Source: Benincasa hispida
Taxonomy: Eukaryota; Streptophyta; Magnoliopsida; Cucurbitales; Cucurbitaceae
DNA length: 64,000 nucleotides
Reading direction: 5' to 3'
Assembly: GCF_009727055.1 (NCBI RefSeq)
Contig: NW_024064458.1
Location: forward strand, 124,001-188,000
The notes under the pieces are model-generated. The model was not told where the DNA came from, made no database searches, and worked only from the letters and a program-made list of their open reading frames with translations. How positions within the stretch are numbered: the first letter of the stretch is position 1; each line of letters begins with the position of its first letter. Shown in pieces: positions 43,262 to 55,522 of this stretch. Both the position numbers and the translations under genes were made by a program.

Positions 43262-45232
43262 TGTTAGATTTATGTCCTAAAACTCATAGTTTGTAAATTA
43301 ATAAACATATTTTGTTTTGTTTTTCGATAAAGTTGTTATTGAAATTATAATCTTAAATCCAATAAACTAAGGTCCTGAGGCTATTTAATGTAGTATGAAA
43401 CTTTATGTAGTGGACATAAATGTGGATCAAGTTCAAATATATAGCCAAATGGTCTATAGTATATGAATAAGATTGAGCGCCTTATTCTGGGGACACTATG
43501 GATGCAGCCCACTTTGTAGTTAGTACAATCGATGTGATCCTAATCGTTCATATAGAGATATGTGAGTGAGGGCATCCTATGCAAATGAGTTTGCATAAGA
43601 CTGAACCATGAAATAGTCACTTTTTACGTTTTAAATGTTGTTTTATGTATAAAATTGACTATTTCGTTAATTTAGGACCTAGGTAACTTAATCTTAATCC
43701 TGAGCTAACTATGAACTCCTGTTCACTCGAAATTATCCTTAGATCTGCATAGGTGAGGGCAGCTCATCGTCGCTGGCCCAATAAGCCTCCCATTTCAGGG
43801 GTAAGATCAGGTGGATAGCTAGCAACATAGGGTGCAAGACGGAATTCACTTCTACCCGTTATAGGGATAGTAGATAGGTTGTTCCCTTTAGTACTGAATC
43901 CAGGTCTTGAACAAGGGGCCCCACTCTCTCCTTGGCCCGAGAGGGTTCGGTTTATAGGTTGGACCTTAAATCAATTGTTCATTAGAGCATCAGTGGAACT
44001 TAAGGAACAAGATGTAGTCTTGGGGGTAAAACGATTTTTATGACCCAGCCGAGATTACGAACAACCTGTGACTGATTAGCTTACTAATCATGGTTATATC
44101 AAATGGACACAAATATATCTATAGTGAGAGGAGTGCAACTACGGGACTATAGTGGAATGACCCGTTAGATAACGAATGTTGATTAGCTCTGTCTAAAAGA
44201 GTTTTAGCCAGCTAATCTCGGATCGTTGGAGCCCATGATCTATAGGTCCATTAGGTTCCCTTACTAGCTCGTATGGAATAAACTTAGAACAGTATGATAG
44301 AATAATTCGAATTGTTCGAATTAGGTGAAGAGAGTTCAACCGACAAGTATATGTGATATAGTGGTCGGACTTTCAGTTTAGAGATACAACTTTAATATTT
44401 AAATGTGATTTAAATATCAAGAATATGAATACGTTCATATTCAGAAGCTCGAAAATAATGGAAATTGTCAAAGATGTAAAAAGTCAAAGAATTGACTTTT
44501 GACTTTGAAAAATCAAACTTTGACCGACCTTATATTCAAATGTGATTTGAATTTCGGGAAAATGAATGTGGATTTATGCTCGGGAAGTCAAAATTAGTTA
44601 ACACGGAAAACATCATAAAAAGTCAAAATGTTGACTTTTTGGTCAAAGTTTGACTTTGACCAAATGACTATTTTTCCCTTTGACTAAAGTTAGTGGGAAA
44701 ATCCAAACTTTTGTTGGATAATTCCACTAACAAAATAGTAGGCTAGGTGTTGGCTTACAGTGGAGACATTAAGCCCACTTATATAGTGGATTCTAGGTGT
44801 TGGGTTTTTATGGATTTGTTTCATGCAAATGTTGCATGATTTTTTCTATAAAATGGGCTTTCAATTATGGATTAAAGACTTTTGCCATTTTTTGCGAAGA
44901 GTTAGTTTTCAAAATTGGGCTGAAAAATTAAGAACCCAACCCAAAAATCTCCATCTTTTTCCATCTCTTTCTCTTTCTCGGTTTTCTTCATCCATCGGGT
45001 CCCACAACCCGGTTCTAAGTCTAGAGGATAGTAGCTCAACTCTAGTGGTGGTTCAGAAGAGTTTAGGTCGAGATTCAGAGAGGAAAAGCGATTTTCGGGA
45101 GCTATAAAGATTGTATCCTATCCTATTAATTTACTGTTTATTCATTTATTTGCATGTTAGTTTCATTTTAATTAAAAGCAATTAGAGTATAATTAGATCC
45201 TAATTCCACTGCGTATGTCTCATGTTCCATCA
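43262..45232 (+). mobile_element. Solo Copia LTR with perfect target duplication
   Basis: AGGAT at 43,257-43,261 and 45,233-45,237 flanks a 1,971-bp LTR starting TGTTAGATTTATGTCC and ending CATGTTCCATCA. LTR-B continues on both sides. No primer site or coding sequence is present, so it is a solo LTR. The 3' third contains repeated GTCAAAGTTTGAC-type palindromic words (44.5-44.7 kb). This is the cleanest full-length Copia LTR in the window and serves as reference for the others. Confidence 0.88.
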
Positions 45233-46224
45233 AGGATATCTCTGAGCATACTTGTGCGTTTGGAGTGATTCCAAAGCCACCTGAAAGCTCCGCTAGTGTA
45301 GTTTTCAGGGTAGGGCTGTCGGAGAAGAAGCTCCAAGAAATCAAGCTGGAAAGTGAGGAAAAGGCTTAGGCCAGTCTTGGGGATTTAATGATTCCAGCCA
45401 AACCACGAGGAGTTCTGAGCTAAGATTTTAGGGTAAGCTTCCTAAGACATTTTAAAACATGTTTACAGAAGGAATATCTTAAAATAAGTTCTAGAACTAT
45501 GAGTAATCTAAGCTGAAAATTGAATCTGGATCTTAGGGTTCAAAAAGGAGCCTGAGGTGATCGAGGAACTCTAGAGAGAAATGTTCCTAAACGATCAAGG
45601 TGAGTGACTACATATTTGACTAAATATTTACAATGTTTTAAGAAACCATGTTCTAAAGAAAGATCTTTCAGATAAAGACATGTTTTCTATGCTTTTTAAA
45701 GAAAGTCATTATATGACTAGTTTTGCTTCAAACTCGATACCGAAGGGCATTTGAGAAGGTATCCGAGCAGTTCGATACTGAAGGACATTTTGAGAAGGTA
45801 TCTAAGAAAAAGTACCTAAGGCATGATGGTACTTCTTTTACATAAGAATCAATTTTTTTTTTCACTCACTGGGCTAGCAACCTCACCCCGTTTTCAAATG
45901 TTTTCCTTCCTCCAGGTAGCGAAAGGTGAGGAGTTCCAGGGTGCTGCTAAGGTCAAGGTCTGGCACAAGCCACAGTTACACTTCCGGAGGGTTTTAAGAG
46001 TGGTTGTTGTAAACTTTGTAGTTAAGTCTTGGAGTTGTATAAACATTACATTGTAGTAATAAAATGGGCCTACTAAATCAGTTGTTGTTATCTCCTTGAC
46101 TTAAAGTTTACTCAGTATATTAAAGAGGTTTAGATGGGCAGTAAGTATCACAAAAGGGAGGTATCTGCGATCTCTCATACCTCTCCCGGGCTCAGGAGTG
46201 CGGTCTCGGGGCGGGGTATGACAG
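45233..46224 (+). mobile_element. LTR-B repeat, plus, part 2
   Basis: Continues with GTTTTCAGGGTAGGGCTGTCGG (matches 18,500), CCAGGTAGCGAAAGGTGAGG (matches 19,474), TAATAAAATGGGCCTAC (poly(A)-type signal) and the terminus GGGGCGGGGTATGACA at 46,224. Confidence 0.7.
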
Positions 46225-47538
46225 GTAAGTAGATAAATTTCTCCCTTAAGGGCTGATTCTAGGGCTTGAACAATGTGGCGCCACACCTTCTCTTGGCCCG
46301 ATAAGGGTTTCATAGTAGGACTATGATGTTGTTCATTAGAGGAATCAATGGTACTTAAGGAGTTAGATGTAACTACACAGTAAATTGGCCCAACTGTACT
46401 TACGAACGATTTGTGAAGGGTTATCGTACTATTGATTGGTTATATCTAATGGACATAGAAATATATCTGCAATGTAAATAGTGTGACCGTGAATCTTTAG
46501 TAGAGTGCCTGACAGTTAAAAGATGGTGGGTATCGTGATTAAAGAGTTTAGTCAGTTATTCACGTATCGATGGAGCTTCAAGCTACAAGTACATAAGGTC
46601 CCCTTGGTAGCTCAATGGATTCATGTTGAGAATCAGTTTTTGGGTTAGTTTGAAGTGTTCAAATTAACAAGAGGAAATTTGATTATATATGATATAATTA
46701 AGTTGATTCAATTATATGTGATATAATTGATTTGATGTATTAATTGGAGGAATTAATATTAAATGCCATAAAGGAGAAAAAGAACTATGGTTTATATTTT
46801 GCATGAGATGTTATATTAAAACTATAGGTTATGAATATAATATTTATTTATAATTAAATCAATTATGAGATAATTGGTTTTGGTTTTTTCTCCTAATAAC
46901 CAACTTAGTGGGAAGTTGTAATCAGTTATGGTAACTGATGGACAAAATGAAAATCGATTTCATTTTTTCATAATCAAACGTGCATAAAGAAAAAGTTATA
47001 CGATAACCTTGAGAGAGTAAATGATCAATCGAGTTTACCTATACGATAGTGACTCGCTTGCTAAACGATCGTGTATCCAAGTCTATAAAATAGACTTCCT
47101 TATTCTCCCACTTACTGGATCGTTTATCAGATCGTCTAGTGCTTCATTTTCTCAACCAAATCCATACAGAGACCACAACTCCTAGATTCTCACACCGAGA
47201 ATATCAAGGTAGCCTCGTGGTAGTGTCTTCTTGTTGTTTGAGGGTCGAGGGTCGAGTGTTACTCGATTGTGTTCGAGGCATTCCAAAGGCATTGCATTCG
47301 TGTTATTGAGTGTTCGTGCTTGTGAACGTTCGTGTTGTTGGATCGAGGAAGTACGAGAAGAAAAAGTTCTTCAAGGGTATGTTTACTCGATTTCTTGTAT
47401 TTTCTTCTTGAATCATGCTGTAATTTAAAGTTTATGCATAACCATTTTTGTTTGATTGTAAATGTGTATGTTCTTTCACAATGGGATTTGAAACGATCTA
47501 CTTCTGCTCATTGGTTCTCTTTGTTAAGAGTTCCTTCA
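46225..47538 (+). mobile_element. Copia LTR, plus, second part
   Basis: Resumes at about base 630 of the LTR (GGTAAGTAGATAAATTTC) and ends GAGTTCCTTCA at 47,538. About 0.5 kb of LTR is missing between 41,235 and 46,225. TGTAG at 47,539-47,543 pairs with TGCAG at 41,098-41,102 as target duplication with one mutation. The LTR lies antisense inside Copia gag. Confidence 0.78.
47082..47093 (+). promoter_or_regulatory. TATA-like box of the Copia LTR
   Basis: TCTATAAAATAG lies downstream of the ACGATCGTTTA-like motif run (47.04-47.13 kb). Position in the last third of the LTR fits a U3/R border. Confidence 0.4.
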
Positions 47539-47818
47539 TGTAGTTCATTGAGCAAGTGGTCAGGTTGTAGTCAATCCTGTTTAAAACAACATTGCTATGG
47601 AAATGAAGGAAACTTTCAGGTAAAGATCCCAAAATGAAGCTAACTTGACTGGCTTCGTCAACGTTCGACCCATTCATCTCGGCCACGTTGAAGTGGACTA
47701 TCATGTTGAGAATATGTTCTCGAATAGATGCCCCTTCTTGTATACAGGCATTGAAGATGTGTTTCAAAGTGTCATGTCTGAGCCGTGCAAACGTTTGTCC
47801 AAACATTCCCTCAAGGAC
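47539..47818 (-). pseudogene. gag: Copia gag, third piece
   Basis: Minus strand 47,806-47,540 reads MFGQTFARLRHD, IFNACIQEGASIREHILNM, VAEMNGSNVDEASQVSF, ILGSLPESFLHF and RIDYNLTT. This is the middle and C-terminal part of the Copia capsid, aligned with 37,060-36,790. Both ends stop exactly at LTR insertions (47,538 and 47,819), each with a target duplication. Confidence 0.85.
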
Positions 47819-49585
47819 TGTAGGAATGTATCAGCAATAGTAGAAGCACAATAATCATCTAAGCACTCTAATTCACTAATTTTGGCAAAATATAACGCAT
47901 GTTCTTGCAGAACTTCTTCAAAGCTCCTTCTCCAGCTACTATCTTCTCCAAATCTTGTTGCAGACCACCTCAAGATCTTCCCCACTATTCTCTTGCTACT
48001 CTAGATTGAGTTGTGGGACTCAAAACAAGCTTGAATCAAGGGATGAAGAAGAAAAACTCACAGCGGTAATCTTGTTGAAGAACCCTTTCTTCAACCCGAA
48101 TTTTCTTTAAAATTCTCTGTAGATTGCATCACCGAATTTCACTCCAAACTCTTCATTATATTGCATACCAACATGCAAAGGAAAGAGTTGTATGAGTTGC
48201 AGCTCATGCTTGGAGAAGACAAGGCAAAGTTGATTGCATTTTGTATGAGCAACTTGAAAGATAGATAATGGAAAACCCAATTTTTCCATTTGTGTTTTTG
48301 CTTTTCTAATTTTCAATTTTTATCTCAAAATCAAATTTTGATTTTAAAACTGCAAATTTTACTTAATTTCATAAATTAATTATAAAATAAAACTTAATTA
48401 ATTTAATATCAAATTTTAAATTAATTTTAACACATATCCATCTTTATATATTTAAATCATATTTAAATATATAAAATTCTCCTATTCTGTTTAATTCTCA
48501 AATTAAACAAATAATTACTTATTTCTTTAATTCTAATTTGAACGACCCAAATTAACTTATCATGCTATTTTAGAGCTAGTCCGTTACGAGCTAGTAGGGG
48601 GACCTCGCGGACCTACAGATCATGGACTCCAATGATCCGAGATTAATTGGCCAAACTCCTTAGACCAAATTAATCCTCATTCGTTAACTAATGGGTCACT
48701 CCACTAAAGCCCATAGTTGCACTCCCCTCACTGCAGATATATTATGTCCACATGATTTAACCATAATCAGCAACTGACCCTTCACAGGTTGTTCATAATA
48801 ACGCATGGGTCAACCTCGGAAATTACGTCTTATTCCTCAAATCCTTACTGATCCTCTAATGAACATCTGATTTGTGATCTAGTCACTAAACCAAACTCTC
48901 TTAGCTCAGTGAGAGGGTGGGGCCCCTTGTTCAACACCTAGATTCAGTACTTAAGAGAACAAACTTTCTCCTATCGCTAAATTGGGTAGGCGTGAACTCC
49001 GTCTTGCACCATATGTCTCGAGCTATCTACTCGATCTTACCCTTAAAATGGGAGTCTTATTGAGCCGGCGCTGTTGAGCCAACCCTCGCTTATGCAAATC
49101 TAAAGGCAATCCTGAATAAACAGGAGTTCATAGTTAGCTCAGGATTAAGATCGAGTTACCTAGGTCATCTAGGTGAAATAGTCAGTCTTAAACAGTAAAC
49201 AATGTTATAAAGTAAGAGTGACTTATTTCTTGGTCCTGATCTTATGCAAACTCATTGCATAGGACGCCCCCACTTCTCATGTGTAAACTCATTGCATAGC
49301 ACTTTACAACTCTTTGTAACAACTACAGAGTAGGCCGCATCCAATGGTATTACTAGAATAAGGTACCAAAACTTATTCATGTACCATAGATCATTTTGCC
49401 TATTAAGTCGAACCTGATCCACTCTTATATCTCCACATAAAGTTCAAGTGCTCATACAATAGTCATGGGTCTTAGTTTATTGGATTTAGTCTTTCATACA
49501 ATTTATGAAATCAATAATAAGTATATTGATTATAGAAAATATTAATCATTTTACAAACTGCGAGTTTTAGAACATAAAACAAACA
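47819..49585 (-). mobile_element. Solo Copia LTR with perfect target duplication
   Basis: AGGAC at 47,814-47,818 and 49,586-49,590. The LTR on minus starts TGTTTGTTTTATGTTC at 49,585 and ends ..GATACATTCCTACA at 47,819, 1,767 bp. The Copia gag frame (..REIMESL | RGMFGQ..) is restored when it is removed. Confidence 0.85.
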
Positions 49586-49755
49586 AGGACTCCATGATCT
49601 CACGAGCTGTGAGCATGGGCTCATGCTTCTTGGCCAAGACATCATTAAGACTACCTAAGATATAAGCTTGGGCCTTTTCGTTTGCCCGCGTCCAACGCTC
49701 GTATGCTTCCCAAATATTTCGAGGAACATTGGCAACTCGAATGGGAGGATGATCT
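49586..49755 (-). pseudogene. gag: Copia gag, second piece
   Basis: Minus reads QDHPPIRVANVPRNIWEAYE, then RWTRANEKAQAYILGSLND and VLAKKHEPM, then LTAREIMES. It is colinear with the gag piece at 37.2-37.05 kb and lacks stops over this stretch. Confidence 0.85.
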
Positions 49756-52006
49756 TGGAACTCTTATACAAGAGTACATCTGAGTGGAAGCGGATCTTTC
49801 CAAAACATTGTGACAGAATTTCTACATTTATATTCACACATACATCATGTATTAAACTACTAAATTACCGGCATGTTAAGAAACAAATAAACAAGAGAAC
49901 TTACCAGTTGAAGACTTTCTTCACAGCAAATCTCGCTCTCTCCACGAACAAACACTCTTACACTCACTGGAACGACAAGCTATCGTTCAACACCACTCCG
50001 ATCGTCTACCATGAACGGCTTCACAAGAATAACAGAAAGATGGGGACGACACCACCACTTGGAGCCCTTAGTATTCTCGAAGTGGGAATCCAAAGAGTGG
50101 GCTCTGTTCGGATTTGGTAGAGGGGAGGAGGAAAAGAGATCGTATACAACAATCAAGCAAGTGGGGGAAGGCAACGACTATCGTATAGTCAAGATGCTTT
50201 ATCGTTTAGGCGAAGCACATGATCGTGTAGGAAAAGTTAGGCGATCATCTATACGATCGTTTAGTAAAGCTCGGGCACTAAGCGATCATTTAGTAAAATG
50301 TGGTTGATCGTTTAAAAGAAGTGCGCGCGTGTGTAAGCGATCGTCTAGTAAAAGATGCGCTATCGTATAGGCTTTGATTTACTAAGCGATTGAATGAAAA
50401 CACTTCGTGAGCTATTAATTGCATTCTTTGTAAAATGAAAACCTTTTTCATTTTATTCTTCAGTTACAAAAACCAAATGGAACTTTCCATTAATGCATGG
50501 TTACGGAGAAAACGTCGGCCAATTATCCCATAACTGTCCAATTAATAAATAATAAATATAATCATATTATATTTATTAACCTATAGTTTGATATCATATA
50601 TCAACCATAGGGTTTTCTCCTCTACTAGATATAAATCATATTTAAATCCAATTTTCTCCAAATTAATGCATCTCATACATAAAGTCAATTATATCATATA
50701 TAATTAACTAGTTCAATCATATCATATATAATCGAACTCCCTCTTGTCAATTTGAACATTTCAAATTAACCCAAAAACTAATTCTCAACTTAAATCCAAG
50801 CTACAAAGGGGACCTTATGGACCTATGGCTTGAAGTTCAACCGGTACGTGAATAGCTGACTAAACTCTTTAGCCATGAGATCCACCATCCGTTAACTACC
50901 AAGCATTCCACTAAAGACCGACAGCTGAACTCTTCTTACCACAGATATATTTCTGTGTCCATCAGATATAACCAATCATGAGTACGATAATCCTTCATAG
51001 ATGCTCGTAAGTACAGTTGGGCCAATTTACTATTTTTGCCCCTGTAGTTACATCTTACTTCTTAAGTACCACTTATCCTTCTAATGAACAATACAACCAA
51101 GTACCACTTATCCCTCTAATGAACAATACAACCTAGTCCTACTATGTGTGAACTCCTTCCGGGCCATGAGAAGGTGTGTGGCGCCACATCGTTCAAGCGT
51201 CGGGATCAGCTCTTAAGGGAGCAATCTATCCCTCTAATGAACAATACAACCTAGTCCTACTATGTGTGAACTCCTTCCGGGCCATGAGAAGGTGTGTGGC
51301 GCCACATCGTTCAAGCCTCGGGATCAGCTCTTAAGGGAGCAATCTATCTACTTACCCCTGCTTCAGGGAAGGACCGAATTCCATCTTGTGTAACTGAGTT
51401 CCTAGCTCCCAAATCAAACGAATCCCTAAAGTAGTAGGTTTGAGTTGGCGACCTGGCCACTCGCACCCATACAAATCAAATGACCACCCTCAATGGCAGG
51501 AGTTCCCAACTCACTCAAGATTGAGGTCAACCTATGGTCATTCTAATGAAGTGAAGTCTCTATCATGAACAGCGTTATATAAAGAGACATTAACACTTCG
51601 TGGTCTGGTCTTATACAAACTCTTTGTATAGGACGCCTCCGCTCACATGTCCCAACACGAATGATCATGATCAAACCATCTGTGGCAAGTCACAACACTT
51701 GTAACCATTCCACAAAGCGGTTTGCATCCGTAGCGTTACCAGGATAAGGTTTCCCTCCTATATCCATACACTAAAGACCATTTTGGTTATCAAGACATGA
51801 TCCACTTGTATGTCACCACATACATGCTTAAGTTATATAATGACAACCAGGGATTTTAGTTTATTGGTTTGTGGTAAAGCAAATAAAATAATCAATATGC
51901 AAAGTCAAGAAGTGAGAAAAATATCATATATTATACATCACAAGCGTTCGTACAAAATGTGTTTACAAACTACTGGGTACGAGATTTTAGGGCATCATCC
52001 CCAACA
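49756..52006 (-). mobile_element. Copia LTR with near-perfect target duplication
   Basis: Minus start TGTTGGGGATGATGCCC at 52,006, end ..GAGTTCCA at 49,756. GATCT at 49,751-49,755 and GATCC at 52,007-52,011 flank it. At 2,251 bp it is longer than its relatives, in part because of a 118-bp tandem duplication. A run of CGATCGTTTAGTAAA-like units lies at 50.17-50.40 kb. Solo LTR inside gag. Confidence 0.83.
51066..51346 (-). repeat. Tandem duplications inside a Copia LTR (118-bp and 35-bp units)
   Basis: TCCCTCTAATGAACAATACA starts at 51,111 and at 51,229, and everything between is repeated with one visible change (AAGCGTCGG against AAGCCTCGG). A shorter 35-bp repeat starting GTACCACTTATCC lies just before, at 51,066 and 51,101. 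Confidence 0.88.
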
Positions 52007-52133
52007 GATCCTCCATCAAGACAAAGCGAAGATGATCGAAGATCAATATTGTGTTGATTGTGTTTTTCCAACCAGCGTAATTCTCTCCCGTTAACTTATC
52101 CGTGGTGAGTAAACTTAAAGTAACGGTAGCCAT
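52007..52133 (-). pseudogene. gag: Copia gag start, first piece
   Basis: An ATG at 52,133 on minus opens MATVTLSLLTT, then DKLTGENYAGWKNTINTIL and RFVLMED, the well-known N-terminus of Copia gag in this clade. It is cut at 52,007 by the LTR and continues at 49,755. Confidence 0.85.
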
Positions 52134-53236
52134 TTTTAAAGAAATTGCTGAAAAAATAACAAACTTTTTACATTTAGTCTACTTGCGATAAATCCTAAGA
52201 TAACCAATAAGATTTTAGCTAAAAAGTCTAGTGTACCTTAAATTACATCTATTTTGCAATGATGTTTCAGTGAGGCAGGACAAAATTCACTGTAAGGTGA
52301 TCAAGTACCCCTTCACTGAAATGAGACATTATCGACCATTAGACAGAAAAAACATCTTGTCACTATAACTAACAATCACCATCGTTCGGTCTAGAATTTG
52401 TTAACATCCTTAATAATTCTGTGTAAGTGTAACCCCTCATTTTAGGTTCTAAAGTTCTGCCCCAATGAGCCAACCGTAGGAAAAAACCGATTGGGACATG
52501 AAACTAAAGCAACCCTATCCATTTCTAGAGATTGAATAAAGTGTCATGCAATACTGTTATCGTTTAGGGGGACACCCACGATTCCACGAGGTGATGCATG
52601 AAACTTTATTTAACCTAATGAGAGAGACCGAGGGATGTGCTGTCACACATCCTACTCCCACTTACTATAAACACTCTCTCCATTCACCTTGTTATTGACC
52701 TACCCAAGTGCCACCCGTAGGGGGACACCCATAGTGCCTCAAGGCCGAGGGTAGATCTCACAGTGTGAACTTATAGGGAGAAACGTTTAGAGGATCAAAT
52801 GAAGTATCATATACCTCATTTTCCTCCCACTAAGTGTTTTACCTAGGGTTAATTAACTTAGCGAAAATCCGGCTACTGATTTTATCTAAGTGTTTGTTTA
52901 AATTTGCTAAAAAACAACTCTTGTCTTTGATAATTAAACAATTTTGATTTAAGTCTCATGAAACTCTTTAATAGATACATTTGTTACACATTTAATCTTT
53001 TATTAAGAATCAATTTAATCCTATTAAACCAATTAAAAGATTAAACTTAGAATAAAATCTCATTAGAAATGTGATCTTAGGTCTATCTCAATCATATTTT
53101 AAAACAATTTTAAAAAGTGATTGTAGCCTAAGGTTTGCATGCAACTCTTTATTATTGATTCAATTCTAATTTCATTTAGTTATAACAATTATAAATAAAT
53201 GAAACAATTAAAAACAACCATTGCATGCTTAACATA
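52134..53236 (-). mobile_element. Copia 5' leader of the same element
   Basis: Long non-coding leader upstream of the gag ATG, resembling 37,346-38,246 in word content and order. It ends at an Athila-like LTR (53,237) before any Copia 5' LTR or primer site is reached. Confidence 0.45.
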
Positions 53237-54310
53237 TGATAACTCTCAAAAAGAAGTATTATTCTTAGCTTAATTTAGGCTCGTTAATGAATTTTATGTG
53301 TTTATTGTCTTATTTTATAGGTATCATGTACCGAGGAGGTAGAACTAAGAAATCAGAGTCAAACGGGACTAATTTAAAGCAATTTGGAGGTGATTTGAGC
53401 AGCCAAGCTTCAAAAGAGTGAAAATTACAAAATTGTCACTATCACATGGTTGCAACGCTAGCCTGATGCTCTACCCTAATGCTCTAAGACAAAATGTGTG
53501 GCGCTGCAACACTCCGAAGTTTGCACAACGCCAGCATTGTAACGCTCTTCGTAGTGTTGTGACGCTGCGATGATTTCTATAAATGCCTCCATTCGTCTTT
53601 AGGTCAAAATATGCCGAATTTATGAGGTCAAATTGATGGAGGTCGAAGTAAAACTTCATCCTTCTTCCTTGCCCTTCAATTTCCAGTATCTTTAGGTTAG
53701 TTTTTATTTTATTTTCGGATGATGGACGTGTTCTGGATTGCATCCCATTGGTTTGTCTATCAATCGATGAGGTAATCGTTTATTTAGTTCTTGGAACGAA
53801 TGTTCTTTATAATTTAATGAGTTTTCTGTTCAATATTTTTGCTTTAATTCAGAATTATGTTTTTCTTGAATCTTGTTTAATTTAGACTTGCTTTTATGTG
53901 TTGGATTGACACGCCTATCATGATCGCATGTCTTAGCTAGTTAATATCAAGCTCACACGCATCATTGTATTTATCCATACTTTGTATTACCCTTGTAGCA
54001 CAGATTAGATGAGCAGGCTTAGGTTTATAGGCTGGTCTTGAATCTTTGTATCGCACGTTTAATCCAGAATTAAAGAATAAATTGATTATTTGAACATGGT
54101 TGTCCTGACACTTAATCAACATAGTTGAATCCTTAATCTTAATGTATGTATTTCTAGTTCTTTATGGCCGCTGATGACCCAATTGTATCTAGGAGCATGT
54201 AGGTTAGTTGAAGCATGGTCTTTCCAACCTTAATTACAAATTAGGACGCACGATTAGTTTGAATTAATTGATTTTCAAGCTTGTAGAGATTAGTTAATTT
54301 GCATCGATGA
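53237..54310 (+). mobile_element. Athila-like LTR, plus, 3' end lost
   Basis: Starts TGATAACTCTCAAAAAG. Contains the GTAGGTATC..CCGAGGAGGTAGAA segment, GCAACGC words (53.44-53.57 kb), TTATTTTATTTTCGGAT and TGGATTGACACGCC. It is colinear with 24,169-22,900 reversed and with 63,072-64,000, and breaks off near GCATCGATGAAAGAG. Confidence 0.72.
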
Positions 54311-55200
54311 AAGAGTAATATAACATTCAACGGAAGACTTCAGAATCAATAAGCACTTAAATTTTGAGTTTTAAACATGCTATTCATATGACATTCATAA
54401 GAGGGTTAACCTTTGAAGACCTCTTCCACGAATTCAGCAGAATTTCACCAAGATTGAGCTTGAATCTTCAAAAAGACCACCACCAAGATCTTCTCCACTA
54501 TACTCAAGAAGGAATGGGTAGTAGAAACACTCAAACCAAGTTGAAGTGTGGATGAATTAGTGAGGGTTGAGTAGGATTTTCAGATCTTTTTCACCTTTAA
54601 ACTCATAATCCTCTTCTTTCTGCATGGGGCTTCTATATATAGATAGAAATCATGCAAACCAATAGGACTGCATATATGACACCATCTACTTGGTGATTAT
54701 TGCATAAATCAATTAGAATTTGATGAGATTCCATTAAATTCTAGTTAGTGGTTTTTTCCTAATTTAAATAAAACTAATTTTAATTTTAATTAAAAGAATA
54801 TTATTTTAATATCTCAATATTAAATTAATAAAACACCAATTTCACCAATATGATTCAAAATATTTAAATCATAATTTAAATATTGACTGATTCTTCAATT
54901 TTGTTTAATTTCAACTAAATTAAACGTTTTTAATTGTATCAAATTTATAACCCTAATTCCAAAATTCATCCAATTAATACTCAATTTTTAATTCCAATTT
55001 ATGAGCTAGTAAAGAACCTAATGGACATACAGATCATGAATTCCAACGATTTATAATTAATCGGCTAAACTCTTTAAACCAAATTACTAGTAAAGAACCT
55101 AATGGACATACAGAACATGAATTCCAACGATTTATAATTAATCGGTTAAACTCTTTAAACCAAATTAATTACTATTCGTGAACTAACAAGGCACTAATTT
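54311..55200 (-). mobile_element. Copia LTR fragment, minus
   Basis: GAAGACCTCTTCCACG, AGATCTTCTCCACTAT, the A/T-rich block and CATGAATTCCAACGATTTATAA correspond in order to 47.9-48.7 kb. Truncated on the right, 0.3 kb downstream of the sugar-transporter stop codon. Confidence 0.6.
55006..55167. repeat. Tandem duplication, 81-bp unit
   Basis: CTAGTAAAGAACCTAATGGA starts at 55,006 and 55,087. The two units differ by GATCAT/GAACAT and CGGCT/CGGTT only, so the duplication is recent compared with the LTR it sits in. Confidence 0.9.
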
Positions 55201-55344
55201 GAATAATTTGAATATAGCTATCAAAATTTATGCATCAATCATTTCTCAACTCAATGCGTATATATCGTTTTTACCACTAACCAAAATGGAGTCTTCATTT
55301 ATCTCTTAGTTTTCTCTTTAAAAAATCACTCCAACATCAATAAA

Positions 55345-55522
55345 ATTTGAAACTCATCTTATTTCATAAAGCAAAGTGACTAAGGGAAAAGAAACAGAGA
55401 CACGGAGTAGGATAAAAAGAACTAATACCCTTTACAGTAACCGAGCTTGCATTCAAAGATCATTAATATCAAATCCAACCACCGATATCAAACAGTCAAA
55501 ATTTTGAATTGTATGATGAATT
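55345..55522 (-). other. Probable 3' untranslated region of the sugar-transporter gene
   Basis: Follows the TGA at 55,523-55,525. An ATAAGATG stretch near 55,360 could act as a plant poly(A) signal. The end point is a guess. Confidence 0.4.

Noticed and set aside
49668..50307. Frames of 98-150 codons on plus
   Set aside because: Antisense to Copia gag and within a Copia LTR with CGATCGTTTAG word repeats.
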